This document shows positions 8,273 to 16,200 of a stretch of 64,000 nucleotides of DNA, in pieces. Each line of letters starts with the position of its first letter. Position 1 is the first letter of the stretch. Below the pieces are notes generated by a model. It did no database searches. It saw nothing but the letters and a program-made list of their open reading frames with translations, and had not been told where the DNA came from. This DNA comes from Pelomonas sp052436255 (GTDB taxonomy: Bacteria; Pseudomonadota; Gammaproteobacteria; Burkholderiales; Burkholderiaceae_C). The position numbers and the translations under genes are program-made. Where the stretch lies: the NCBI GenBank assembly GCA_052436255.1, contig JBQVNP010000009.1, positions 1 to 64,000 on the forward strand. The letters run 5' to 3'.

Positions 8273-9527
8273 ACCACAATCGGCGGGTTCGGCTATTGCC
8301 TTGCCCGCGCTGCGCGGAAACTTTGGTGATTGGACTTACTATAGCGCCGTTGTTCCTCTCCCTGAACTTGCAGCGCGGGTAGCGTTTGCCAATGAGATTC
8401 ACACGAACGTCGAGCTTTCGAAGTTGATTCAACGTTCATTGAAGGGCGATCGAGCTACGGATATTGCCGAGTACTTATCCACGCAGCCCGAACGGTTCTT
8501 CAATTCGTTGGTCATTGCGCTTTATGGGGGCGCTCCGGAATGGGTTCCTCTCGATATTCGCGGAGTAACCCCCGGGGGAGCGAACCTAGGCCTACGGGCT
8601 GAGTCGCTTGGTGTCCTCAATTTAAGCGGCGCTGAGAAGCTATTTGCTGTTGACGGCCAGCATCGACTTGCCGGTATGAAACGGTTTGTTGAGGATCAGG
8701 ATGAACGTCCAGACGAACTGGAGCAGCCAACTGCTGAAAGTGATTTAGTTTCGGTTCTGTTCATTGCTCACCGAACAGATCGCATTGAGCGAACGCGGCG
8801 GCTATTTACCACGCTCAATAAGACTGCGATTCCGGTCTCCAAGATGGAGAGGATCGCGCTGGACGAGAATGACGTCTCAGCCATTATCGCGCGAAGATTG
8901 GTCGAGGAGAACGAATGGTTTTCCGTTCCTCGGATTGCGATGCGGCATACAAACAATCTGGGTAAAGAAGAGGGTGTGGCCCTCACCACGATTGGCAACC
9001 TGTACGACATCCTGAAGTCGCTATTTCTCGATAGCAGCGGACTAAAGAAAAAGGATCTGGAATACGATCGACCTTCTGATGGGCAGCTCGACGTCTACTA
9101 CAAGCAAGCCACTAAACATTTCGAGGCATTCGCTTCTGTCGAGCCGGCGCTGCGAGACTACTTTAAAGCAACGAATCCTCGCGAGGTGTGTCAATTGCAT
9201 CGCACCGACACGGGTGGTAGTGTTTACTTTAGGCCGATGGGCCTGGCGATAATGACGGAAGTCGCGATTCGTCTAAAGAAGGAGAAAGGGCCTGACGGGA
9301 TCCAGTGGATGAAGGCATTGCCGCGTCGTTTGGATCAAGCACCCTTTGATGGGACGATTTGGTCGCATCGAAATACAATAGATCCAAAGCATAGGGTGCT
9401 GTGCCGAGATTTGTTGTTGCATATGTGTGATGTGCCGGTAGGTAGTAGTGCAGATCTAAAGGCCAAGTATTCGGAAGTGCTTGGTTCGACTTCGCAACTT
9501 CCGCGAAAAGTGCAACCAAAGCTCTAG
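8262..9527 (+). CDS. Second DGQHR (DndB-like) protein
   Basis: The 421-residue protein contains DGQHR at residues 131-135 (FAVDGQHRLAGMK) and LFTTLNKTAIPVSKMER, the block that follows DGQHR in DndB/DGQHR proteins. It is only distantly like the dndB gene at 1699. DGQHR proteins also occur outside phosphorothioation, for instance in Dpd-type deazapurine islands. Base composition is visibly richer in A+T than its neighbours, which suggests separate acquisition. It overlaps the GIY-YIG gene. Confidence 0.78.
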   Translation: MPSKPQSAGSAIALPALRGNFGDWTYYSAVVPLPELAARVAFANEIHTNVELSKLIQRSLKGDRATDIAEYLSTQPERFFNSLVIALYGGAPEWVPLDIRGVTPGGANLGLRAESLGVLNLSGAEKLFAVDGQHRLAGMKRFVEDQDERPDELEQPTAESDLVSVLFIAHRTDRIERTRRLFTTLNKTAIPVSKMERIALDENDVSAIIARRLVEENEWFSVPRIAMRHTNNLGKEEGVALTTIGNLYDILKSLFLDSSGLKKKDLEYDRPSDGQLDVYYKQATKHFEAFASVEPALRDYFKATNPREVCQLHRTDTGGSVYFRPMGLAIMTEVAIRLKKEKGPDGIQWMKALPRRLDQAPFDGTIWSHRNTIDPKHRVLCRDLLLHMCDVPVGSSADLKAKYSEVLGSTSQLPRKVQPKL

Positions 9528-9877
9528 CTAAACCGTGCATCGCTGATCTGCTCAACGCAACGTAGCTGCTCGCGGCTTTCGTCGATGAAGTACTTCGCTT
9601 AGAGCAGCAGGAGCCCGCGGCTGTCGGGCAGTTGGTCTCCGGAGAGGGCGTTCGTATTCTCGAAGGACTATGCAAGTCACCGCGCGGCTGACCGGCGTTA
9701 GCGGTTCAGGCAAGAACTGTGTGATCGTCCATCGCGACCCTCGGCTCGGCTTAGCTGACCATGGACAATCAGTGCTCGTTAGGCCGGGGCGGCATTTCCG
9801 CTCGGCGGCGCCTGCACCCCGAGGGTCAGGGCGAGGAAATTCCCAAGTCTAGAGAACTGGAACGAGGACGCGAGGGC
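9528..9877 (+). other. Intergenic stretch with a P-loop fragment
   Basis: No intact gene is convincing in these 350 bases. A short reading frame from 9670 gives ARLTGVSGSGKNCVIVHR, which looks like the Walker A strand of a UvrD/SF1-type helicase but breaks off within 40 residues. It may be the relic of a lost helicase gene. I see no terminator or clear promoter. Confidence 0.3.
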
Positions 9878-11371
9878 ATGGCGAGGGCCGAAGACACCAT
9901 TGGCGAGAGGATGAGCGTCGACGTAGCGCTACGGGTGTTCTCTGCCCCGGATAGCTCCCCGGAAGACCGACAAGTCGCTCTGTCGGTTCTGATGGAAAGA
10001 AAAGTGCTCGCGAAGAAGGGCGACGAAGACCTGGCCAAAGCCGTTCGCGCAGGGCGTGACCAGCTCTTGAGGGCTGCAGTTGAAGAACACCGACCAGGCT
10101 ACCGTTTACTGGCAATTGCTGAAGCCATGCGCATGCGTCAGGTCGCTGACAAGGACGGCAAGCGGGATATCGAACGGGCGCTAGCGCCAGCCTTGGTTGA
10201 CGAGTTGCCGGAGATGTCCTTGCTGACGCGAGCAGACGATCGCGCCAATGCCGCCCGTGCTTGCTTGCTTGTCCGACAACCTTGGGTTGCAGGCTACATG
10301 GCTGCCGCGGTGGCGGACGAGGACAGCGGCGAAATCGGCCGTGAGCTGATGATCGTTGACCTCGTTGAGCGGCTGCCGACACTTTCTGCCACGGTGCACT
10401 TGCTCGCCTCAGCCTTCGAGAGACGATTACCCAGCACCGAAGTGCCTGGGGACACGGTAGGCCGTCGCCTGACCCGTACATTGACCAAGCTTAGATTGGC
10501 GATCGTGCAGTCGGAGCGTGAGCCAGGCGAGGATCTTGGTAGGGCCTTGACTGGTCTGGTGATCGACGCATTTTCGCGGTCCGGCAAGCCTCAGGAGGAC
10601 AAGGTCAAGTCGGAGCTCAGCCGCGAACTCGTGTTGACGGTTCACGACGCTGTTCGGACCCGCTTCTCGTTGGTCACGGATCCGACCATGTACGAAGCTG
10701 TGCGTTACTGCCGTCGCCTGTTTGCCGGCGGAAACTGGCCGGGGGATCCAAAGTTGGAAGACGCGTTGAGCCGACTGATCGCGGATGTCAGCGAAGCGCT
10801 GCTGCTGCTCGGACGGCAAGGAGCGCCAAATCAGGACCTCCGTGCCCAGCTCGACGTGTTGTGCAACTACCCCGAGAGGGCTCGTGGGATCTCGCGGGAA
10901 CTCGCCGCGCGACACCAGGAGCTGCCGGAGCAGGTACGTGAGTGGCTGGATACCGGTCGGATGCCAAGCGCGGAAAAGGCCAGCGAGGCCGCCATCGAGT
11001 TGGCCGCGAGCAATGCGGACGCATCGATTGGGCTGGCTTTGCGAGCTGTTCGCGAGATGCAGGACGCCCTCGAAAGCGTTCAAGAGAGGTTGATAGCAAG
11101 CCTCGAGATGTACGACCCGATTTTGGCGCCGTCCGTCGAACAGTTCGCCAGCAGCGCGAAGGCGGGGTTCGCTCAGGTGACTCAAGCAGCGAAGTTGCGT
11201 CGGCTTGAGCTTTATGGAACGCCAGGCGAAGAAGTTGACTTCTCGGCGAAGTTCTTTGACCTCGTGGGCCAGCACCCGCGGCAACGAATGGTGGTCACCG
11301 TGCCCGCAATCGTGCGGACCAGAGCCGACGGCGGTGTTGGTGATGTGATTCTCAAAGGTAGGGTGGAATAG
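9878..11371 (+). CDS. Unrecognised 497-residue protein paired with an Hsp70-like ATPase
   Basis: I do not recognise this family. The sequence is rich in Leu, Ala, Arg and Glu and reads as mostly alpha-helical, with segments that look like helical repeats (for example RPGYRLLAIAEAMRM). It has no signal peptide, membrane segment or catalytic motif that I can name. The upstream in-frame ATG at 9761 adds a low-complexity, non-helical N-terminus, so I start at 9878, preceded by a GAGG stretch. The Hsp70-like gene follows after 16 bp on the same strand, so the two likely form one unit. Confidence 0.6.
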   Translation: MARAEDTIGERMSVDVALRVFSAPDSSPEDRQVALSVLMERKVLAKKGDEDLAKAVRAGRDQLLRAAVEEHRPGYRLLAIAEAMRMRQVADKDGKRDIERALAPALVDELPEMSLLTRADDRANAARACLLVRQPWVAGYMAAAVADEDSGEIGRELMIVDLVERLPTLSATVHLLASAFERRLPSTEVPGDTVGRRLTRTLTKLRLAIVQSEREPGEDLGRALTGLVIDAFSRSGKPQEDKVKSELSRELVLTVHDAVRTRFSLVTDPTMYEAVRYCRRLFAGGNWPGDPKLEDALSRLIADVSEALLLLGRQGAPNQDLRAQLDVLCNYPERARGISRELAARHQELPEQVREWLDTGRMPSAEKASEAAIELAASNADASIGLALRAVREMQDALESVQERLIASLEMYDPILAPSVEQFASSAKAGFAQVTQAAKLRRLELYGTPGEEVDFSAKFFDLVGQHPRQRMVVTVPAIVRTRADGGVGDVILKGRVE

Positions 11372-11387
11372 CCCAGGGAGAGGGAGC

Positions 11388-13100
11388 GTGGATAAAAAAC
11401 TTGCAAGCAGTTTGCTGCTGAACCTCATTCAACGGATTGATCTTGGACAGATCACCGGTTTCACTGCTCTTGAAAGAGCTGCATTGACTTACGCCCAAGG
11501 CGCTTTGGGTGACGGTGATGGTCCGACTTCTGCTCCTCCGCCGACTCCGGCGGTGCCTCCGACGACCGATGCGATATCGAAACCAGAGCCGGTCGCACGC
11601 GTTCCTCTGACGGCATTGCCTCAGGTCACCCTAAATCTGAAGTGTCTTGACCAAGACGTGCCGAGCGATCCTGACGTGTTGCTCTGCCTGGATTTCGGCA
11701 CGGCCATGTCAAAGGCCTTTGCTTTTGTTCAGCCGGCAAACTACATCGATCTGAGCCTTGGTGTGTCGGCTGGTGGCGGCGGGTATGCCGTCCCGTCTTC
11801 CGTGTTCGTCGGCGCTGACGGCAAGGCCTATTTCGGCTTTGAAGCCATCGCGCAAAGCGATGGGTTAGCGGCCAGTGGCCGCGAGAGGCTGGACTCGATC
11901 AAGACTTGGCTGAGCCTCAGCACCGGTGGCGACCTCGACAGCGAGAGCCGCACGCTCAAGCAGACCCATAACCCTACCGGTGTGGCGTTGACTCAGGGCG
12001 ATGCAATACGGATCTACCTGGCATACCTGACCGACCTCGCAGGTGGTTGCTTGGCCCACAACCAAGGCAACCCTAACCGTAAGACTGCTGGACGGTACGT
12101 GCTCCGGCGGTTCGCGCGTCCATGCTGGCCTGAAAAACAAGCTAAGTGGGCAGACGAACAGATGAAGCGTCTTCTGTGCGATGCACAGGTGCTCGCTGAT
12201 ACGTTCAGTGGACAGTGGTTGGGCGGCATCGCGGTCGCAAAGCTGAAGGCGGCCATCGAGCAGATCAAGCAGCTCGGAGCACGCCCGAGTTACTTGATTG
12301 ATGTGGGTGTTCCCGAGCCTGTTGCCGTGGCAGCTGGCGCCGTCGTGACAAGCGAGAACTTCCGCGATTACTACTTGGTAGTGGATGCCGGCGCGGGCAC
12401 AACTGATTTCGGATTCTTCTATTCGGGACACACGAAGAGCGGGGAGGCCAAAGTTTTCCAGGTGCCCTCATCAATCCATGGACTGATGCACCATGCGGGG
12501 AACAAGGTGGATGAGTTGCTTCGCGACTTCATCCGTCGGAAGCATTCCATAGAACGTTCCAGCCCCGAGGCTGACTCGATCGAGCGGGGTATGCGTGAGC
12601 AAAGCCGGGCCTGGAAGGAGCTCCTGTTCCGCGACGGGAAGGTGGACTACTTGCTGGTGACCGGCGACGGCGGCACTGTGGTTCTGAAGGACTTCGCCGA
12701 GGATGAAGCCGTAAAGCAGTTTGGCGCTGCGCTCGAAAAAGGGCTCCGCACGTCCCTAGAGGCTCTCGACGACAGCTACCTGGAGCAACTTGCTCGAGAT
12801 CCAGTTCGGCTCAACATGGTCGTCACCGGCGGGAGTGCGTCCCTCTCTATGGTCAAGGCGCTTGGCTCAGGCGTGATCGAGATACGGGGCTTCAAGATCA
12901 TGCGCAGCATGGTCACAGCAATGCCGGAATGGATGGCTGGCAAGCCCAAGGAGTTCAGGGAGGCATACCTTCAGCTAGCGGTTGCGATCGGTGGCGCATC
13001 CGATGACCTGCCCGAAGCCAACGTTGCTCCAGATCAATTTCCTGGAAGCGGCGCCCGTTCGCAATATGAGCCCGGAAGATTCCAAGTCTCGGGAACCTAA
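11388..13100 (+). CDS. Hsp70/actin-fold ATPase, nucleotide-binding domain only
   Basis: The 570-residue protein starts at GTG 11388 behind a strong GGGAGAGGGAG site. The actin/Hsp70 ATPase motifs appear in order: phosphate-1 LLCLDFGTAMSK, phosphate-2 VVDAGAGTTDFGFF and adenosine motif VVTGGSASLSMV. Roughly 90 residues with a Pro-rich linker precede the ATPase fold, and no classical Hsp70 substrate-binding domain or lid follows. It is therefore not DnaK. Its only partner is the helical protein upstream. Function is unknown; position beside a dnd island suggests a defence or regulatory role, which is inference. Confidence 0.7.
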   Translation: MDKKLASSLLLNLIQRIDLGQITGFTALERAALTYAQGALGDGDGPTSAPPPTPAVPPTTDAISKPEPVARVPLTALPQVTLNLKCLDQDVPSDPDVLLCLDFGTAMSKAFAFVQPANYIDLSLGVSAGGGGYAVPSSVFVGADGKAYFGFEAIAQSDGLAASGRERLDSIKTWLSLSTGGDLDSESRTLKQTHNPTGVALTQGDAIRIYLAYLTDLAGGCLAHNQGNPNRKTAGRYVLRRFARPCWPEKQAKWADEQMKRLLCDAQVLADTFSGQWLGGIAVAKLKAAIEQIKQLGARPSYLIDVGVPEPVAVAAGAVVTSENFRDYYLVVDAGAGTTDFGFFYSGHTKSGEAKVFQVPSSIHGLMHHAGNKVDELLRDFIRRKHSIERSSPEADSIERGMREQSRAWKELLFRDGKVDYLLVTGDGGTVVLKDFAEDEAVKQFGAALEKGLRTSLEALDDSYLEQLARDPVRLNMVVTGGSASLSMVKALGSGVIEIRGFKIMRSMVTAMPEWMAGKPKEFREAYLQLAVAIGGASDDLPEANVAPDQFPGSGARSQYEPGRFQVSGT

Positions 13101-13144
13101 TGTCGCTGCGTCGGCGCGGCCTCGCCTGAGACAGCGTTCGCAGG

Positions 13145-14401
13145 CTATCCGTGCCGTACGCTAGCGCCCTGACGCTGCGGTAGAGCTGCCATAGGACCTT
13201 CAGCAACGTGCCAGATCCATTTCCTGTCCGGCTTAAGTTCCTGCGTGGCATCAGGGTTAAACGGCTGATCGGCATTCACGTCCACTAACAGATTTGAGGG
13301 TGAATCGGGGCAGTCGAGAAGGGTAGCGGACGTGATGAGCCCACGTCCGCGTGGATTAATGCGGGCGATCTTCAGAAAGCTGCGTCTCTCGGCGACGAGG
13401 CGCTCAACGAGGTGCTGCTCGAATGCGTCATTGATTGGTATCCACTCTCTGGTTGCGGGCGCGAGCGCAAGTTCGACGATGGTGGGAACTCCAGATGCGC
13501 CGATGCTGAAGGTCGCGATCGACATCATGCGAATGTCATCTCCTGCGTTCCAGAGCGAAATTTCCGGCTGCAAGCACCGTGAGATGCGACCGTAGAGATG
13601 CTCGTCGATGACGAAGGCCTGATCTGGCACCTGCTTGACGATTGCCTTGAACCCACAACGTGCCGGCACAATCTCCTTCAACTCCCCGATCAACAGTAGG
13701 CGCTGGCCGGAGCCTGCCGAATTCGGAGCAGCCATCGCCCAGAAGGCTGCTCGCCGACGCCCCAAAGCTTCGCGCTGTTCAACCGAGAACGGCTCTGGCA
13801 CGAACAGCCTGTCCAGCAACGGACGTCCGCCAACGATCTTGTTGCCGGCTGCCTGCAGCAGTCGTCGGCGCACCGTCGCCCATGACCGCTTGCCAGCGAA
13901 GCTAGGCTGCCACCGCGTCAACCCAGCTTGTTCCCACAGGTAGAGCAGCAGCCCGCGCAGCGAAAGGCGAGGGCAGCTGGGCGCCGTTGCTAGCGCGCGT
14001 ACTGACGTGTCCCTGGAGGCGAGCCGTTGAGGCGACCGCGACAAGCTGAAGTCTAGTTTCAGAGCCGTCAGGCCGGTCACTGGATCCTCGCGGATCGCGG
14101 TTCCCAGAAGCGCTCCTAGACCTGAGGCATCTGCCGCTACCTCGAAGTGAGGACAGGACGGTGCGTGCTGGTCTCCTGTGTCCGGCATGCGCTTCACGAC
14201 GTATCCGCCGCTGAGCCTTGCCACGTAGGTTTCAACGCCGCCGGGCATGCACATGCAGCGTGGACGCTGCTGCATGGCGTGCGCACGGGCCACGGCCTCC
14301 GAATAGCCTGGCGTCGTCAGGTCATATTGTTGGCCCCCAATCTCATAGACCGCTTGGCCCGCGGCGTCGCGATCGTCATCCATGATGGTGTCACCTGGCA
14401 T
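13145..14401 (-). CDS. DUF1173 family protein of conjugative elements
   Basis: The 418-residue protein has an early cysteine cluster (RCMCMPGG) and a CPHFE motif and matches my recollection of DUF1173, a family of unknown function found on plasmids and integrative elements. No catalytic motif is evident. It is the last gene of the leftward T4SS run; the start at 14401 overlaps the preceding gene by 11 bp, and a second ATG at 14383 is possible. It is convergent with the Hsp70-like gene, with about 45 bp between stops. Confidence 0.65.
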   Translation of the reverse strand: MPGDTIMDDDRDAAGQAVYEIGGQQYDLTTPGYSEAVARAHAMQQRPRCMCMPGGVETYVARLSGGYVVKRMPDTGDQHAPSCPHFEVAADASGLGALLGTAIREDPVTGLTALKLDFSLSRSPQRLASRDTSVRALATAPSCPRLSLRGLLLYLWEQAGLTRWQPSFAGKRSWATVRRRLLQAAGNKIVGGRPLLDRLFVPEPFSVEQREALGRRRAAFWAMAAPNSAGSGQRLLLIGELKEIVPARCGFKAIVKQVPDQAFVIDEHLYGRISRCLQPEISLWNAGDDIRMMSIATFSIGASGVPTIVELALAPATREWIPINDAFEQHLVERLVAERRSFLKIARINPRGRGLITSATLLDCPDSPSNLLVDVNADQPFNPDATQELKPDRKWIWHVAEGPMAALPQRQGASVRHG

Positions 14402-15527
14402 GACTGGGAGCTGTGCGGTCTCGCGACCGGGTTTGCTCCGGCGTCGGAGCGACCGGCGCGCGCTGCGGCGTTGCCGCCTTGTCGTAGACCTTCACCTTGG
14501 GTTCCTGACCGGCTCGCGTTCGTTGTGCCAACTTCTCCGTGGCCGCCGCCAGGACGGCGTTGCGTTGGGCTTCAGGAACGCGCTTCGCGACTAGGATGGC
14601 TTCGATGGCGGCGACAACGGCCTTGCGGCCGCCGCTGCCGCGAACAGACGACTTCTCGGCGCTGCCGGCACCCGCCCCCGCGCTGGGCCCGGGCGTCGGC
14701 TCGATGCGGTTGCTCTGTCGGGCTAGCTGTTCGCGGCGAAGGACATCGAGATCAGCAGGGTTGGGCTCGTAGCCGATCGCTTTCACGCCCCGAACCGATG
14801 CTTCCAGCCACACAAGGCGCCGGAAGTCCTCGCTGCCCGACACGCGCAACCCCTTCCAGTTGCGCGCCTGGGCCACGTCGACCATGGAGCGGGCGACCGA
14901 GGGGCTGTTCGTGTCGGTCGCCAGCCGGAACGTGGACTCGGTGAAGGCGACACGCGAGGTGTCACCCCGAAAGCGGTATTCGGTGTGGCCGATCTTGACG
15001 TCGCCGACACTAACCGGCGCCTGCTTGATGATGTAGCGGTCCTTAAGCGCCGTCTCCAGCCTGGACACCAGCGCCGCACGTTCCGCGTCCGACTCGATCC
15101 TGGCGAGCGCCTTCGCATCGGGCTGCTCCGGCTGCTTGGACGCCTTCGAGGTACCCGTTGGTGTGTCGGCCAGGTCACCCTGCGCCGGACCGGGGTCCAG
15201 TGGCCGCTCCGTTCTCGCGGGCAACTGCTCCTCACGCTGCCACTGGTTGCCCACCTTGACCACAGGCGTGCGCTTGCCGTCCTCCGCGATTGCGGCGAAG
15301 CGGCGGCTGCCCAGCTCGTCCGCCTTGGTGATCATCTCGGCCATCGTCGTCGCCCGGTAGGTCACTTCCGCGAACGGGTCGCGCAGTTCGAACCGCTCGC
15401 CCTGGATCTCCTGAGGCGTTTGGAACTTCTCCTTGGCGACGGCCGCACGGTTGGCGGGTTCGACGGCGCCACCCATCCCCTGAGCTGTCGGGCCAGCTTG
15501 CCGACCTGGCGCGGTGTCTGCTTCCAT
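14391..15527 (-). CDS. LPD7-like polyvalent protein of the conjugation module
   Basis: The 378-residue protein has a middle domain (FRGDTSRVAFTEST, then ARNWKGLRVSG) characteristic of LPD7-type large-polyvalent-protein domains. These occur fused to relaxases, primases and other conjugation proteins. The N- and C-terminal thirds are low in complexity, rich in Pro, Ala, Lys and Arg. No relaxase motif (HUH) is present. It follows the OmpA-like gene by 18 bp and is probably co-transcribed. Confidence 0.55.
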   Translation of the reverse strand: MEADTAPGRQAGPTAQGMGGAVEPANRAAVAKEKFQTPQEIQGERFELRDPFAEVTYRATTMAEMITKADELGSRRFAAIAEDGKRTPVVKVGNQWQREEQLPARTERPLDPGPAQGDLADTPTGTSKASKQPEQPDAKALARIESDAERAALVSRLETALKDRYIIKQAPVSVGDVKIGHTEYRFRGDTSRVAFTESTFRLATDTNSPSVARSMVDVAQARNWKGLRVSGSEDFRRLVWLEASVRGVKAIGYEPNPADLDVLRREQLARQSNRIEPTPGPSAGAGAGSAEKSSVRGSGGRKAVVAAIEAILVAKRVPEAQRNAVLAAATEKLAQRTRAGQEPKVKVYDKAATPQRAPVAPTPEQTRSRDRTAPSHAR

Positions 15528-15545
15528 GGCGATCTCCTGGGTTAG

Positions 15546-16187
15546 TCAGTTGTTCGCTATCAGCGCCACCGGTGCCGCGCGATAGATCTCGATCTCCACA
15601 CGTCGGTTCAGCGTCTGTCCGTCGCTGCTGTCGTTGTCGGCCACGTGGTCCCCCGTCGGCTGGTAGGTGGCGCGGATGCGTGAGGCATCGATGCCCGCCG
15701 CAATCAAGAAGGCGCGCACGGCGTTGGCTCGCTCTCGGGCGATGCGGCTCTCAGCCAGGGTGGGGGCCGCTCCGTCGGTTCGTCCTCGCAGCATGACGAG
15801 CGGCGCCGACCTGGCTTCGGCGATCAGCACCTGTGCCGTGTCGGCTGCGATGTCGACGTGCGTGCTGCCGAAGTTGAAGCGGACGGTGAACACCGCATTG
15901 CCCTGCGCCAGTGGTCGTTCCCGAGGCTGAAGGTTGGCCAGCGCCTGCTGACGAGCGGCGATGCTGGCGAGCGTTGCTGTTGTGGCGTCCACATGGCGCG
16001 CGGATTCGGCAGCCAGCAGGCGCGTGTTTTGAAGCTCATGCTTGCAGACCTGCAGTTCCATGGCCGTCGCTGAGTTCACTGGCCGCCGGTGGGCGTCATC
16101 CACCGAGGGCGGCTTCGGTGGCGAACTGCAGGAAGCCAGCATCGTCAGCGAGACGAGGAACGCGGTCAGGAGAGTGATGGTGCGCAT
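15546..16187 (-). CDS. OmpA-like lipoprotein in the T4SS operon
   Basis: The start at 16187 gives MRTITLLTAFLVSLTMLASC, a signal peptide with lipobox LASC. A further-upstream ATG at 16262 would bury this signal. The C-terminal half holds an OmpA/MotB peptidoglycan-binding domain: FNFGSTHVDIA, then LNRRVEIEI near the end. It is the only clear lipoprotein of the module. No VirB7 is visible, so it might take an envelope-anchoring role, which is inference. The gene lies 13 bp after virD4. Confidence 0.8.
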   Translation of the reverse strand: MRTITLLTAFLVSLTMLASCSSPPKPPSVDDAHRRPVNSATAMELQVCKHELQNTRLLAAESARHVDATTATLASIAARQQALANLQPRERPLAQGNAVFTVRFNFGSTHVDIAADTAQVLIAEARSAPLVMLRGRTDGAAPTLAESRIARERANAVRAFLIAAGIDASRIRATYQPTGDHVADNDSSDGQTLNRRVEIEIYRAAPVALIANN

Positions 16188-16200
16188 GGCGCGGCTCCCG

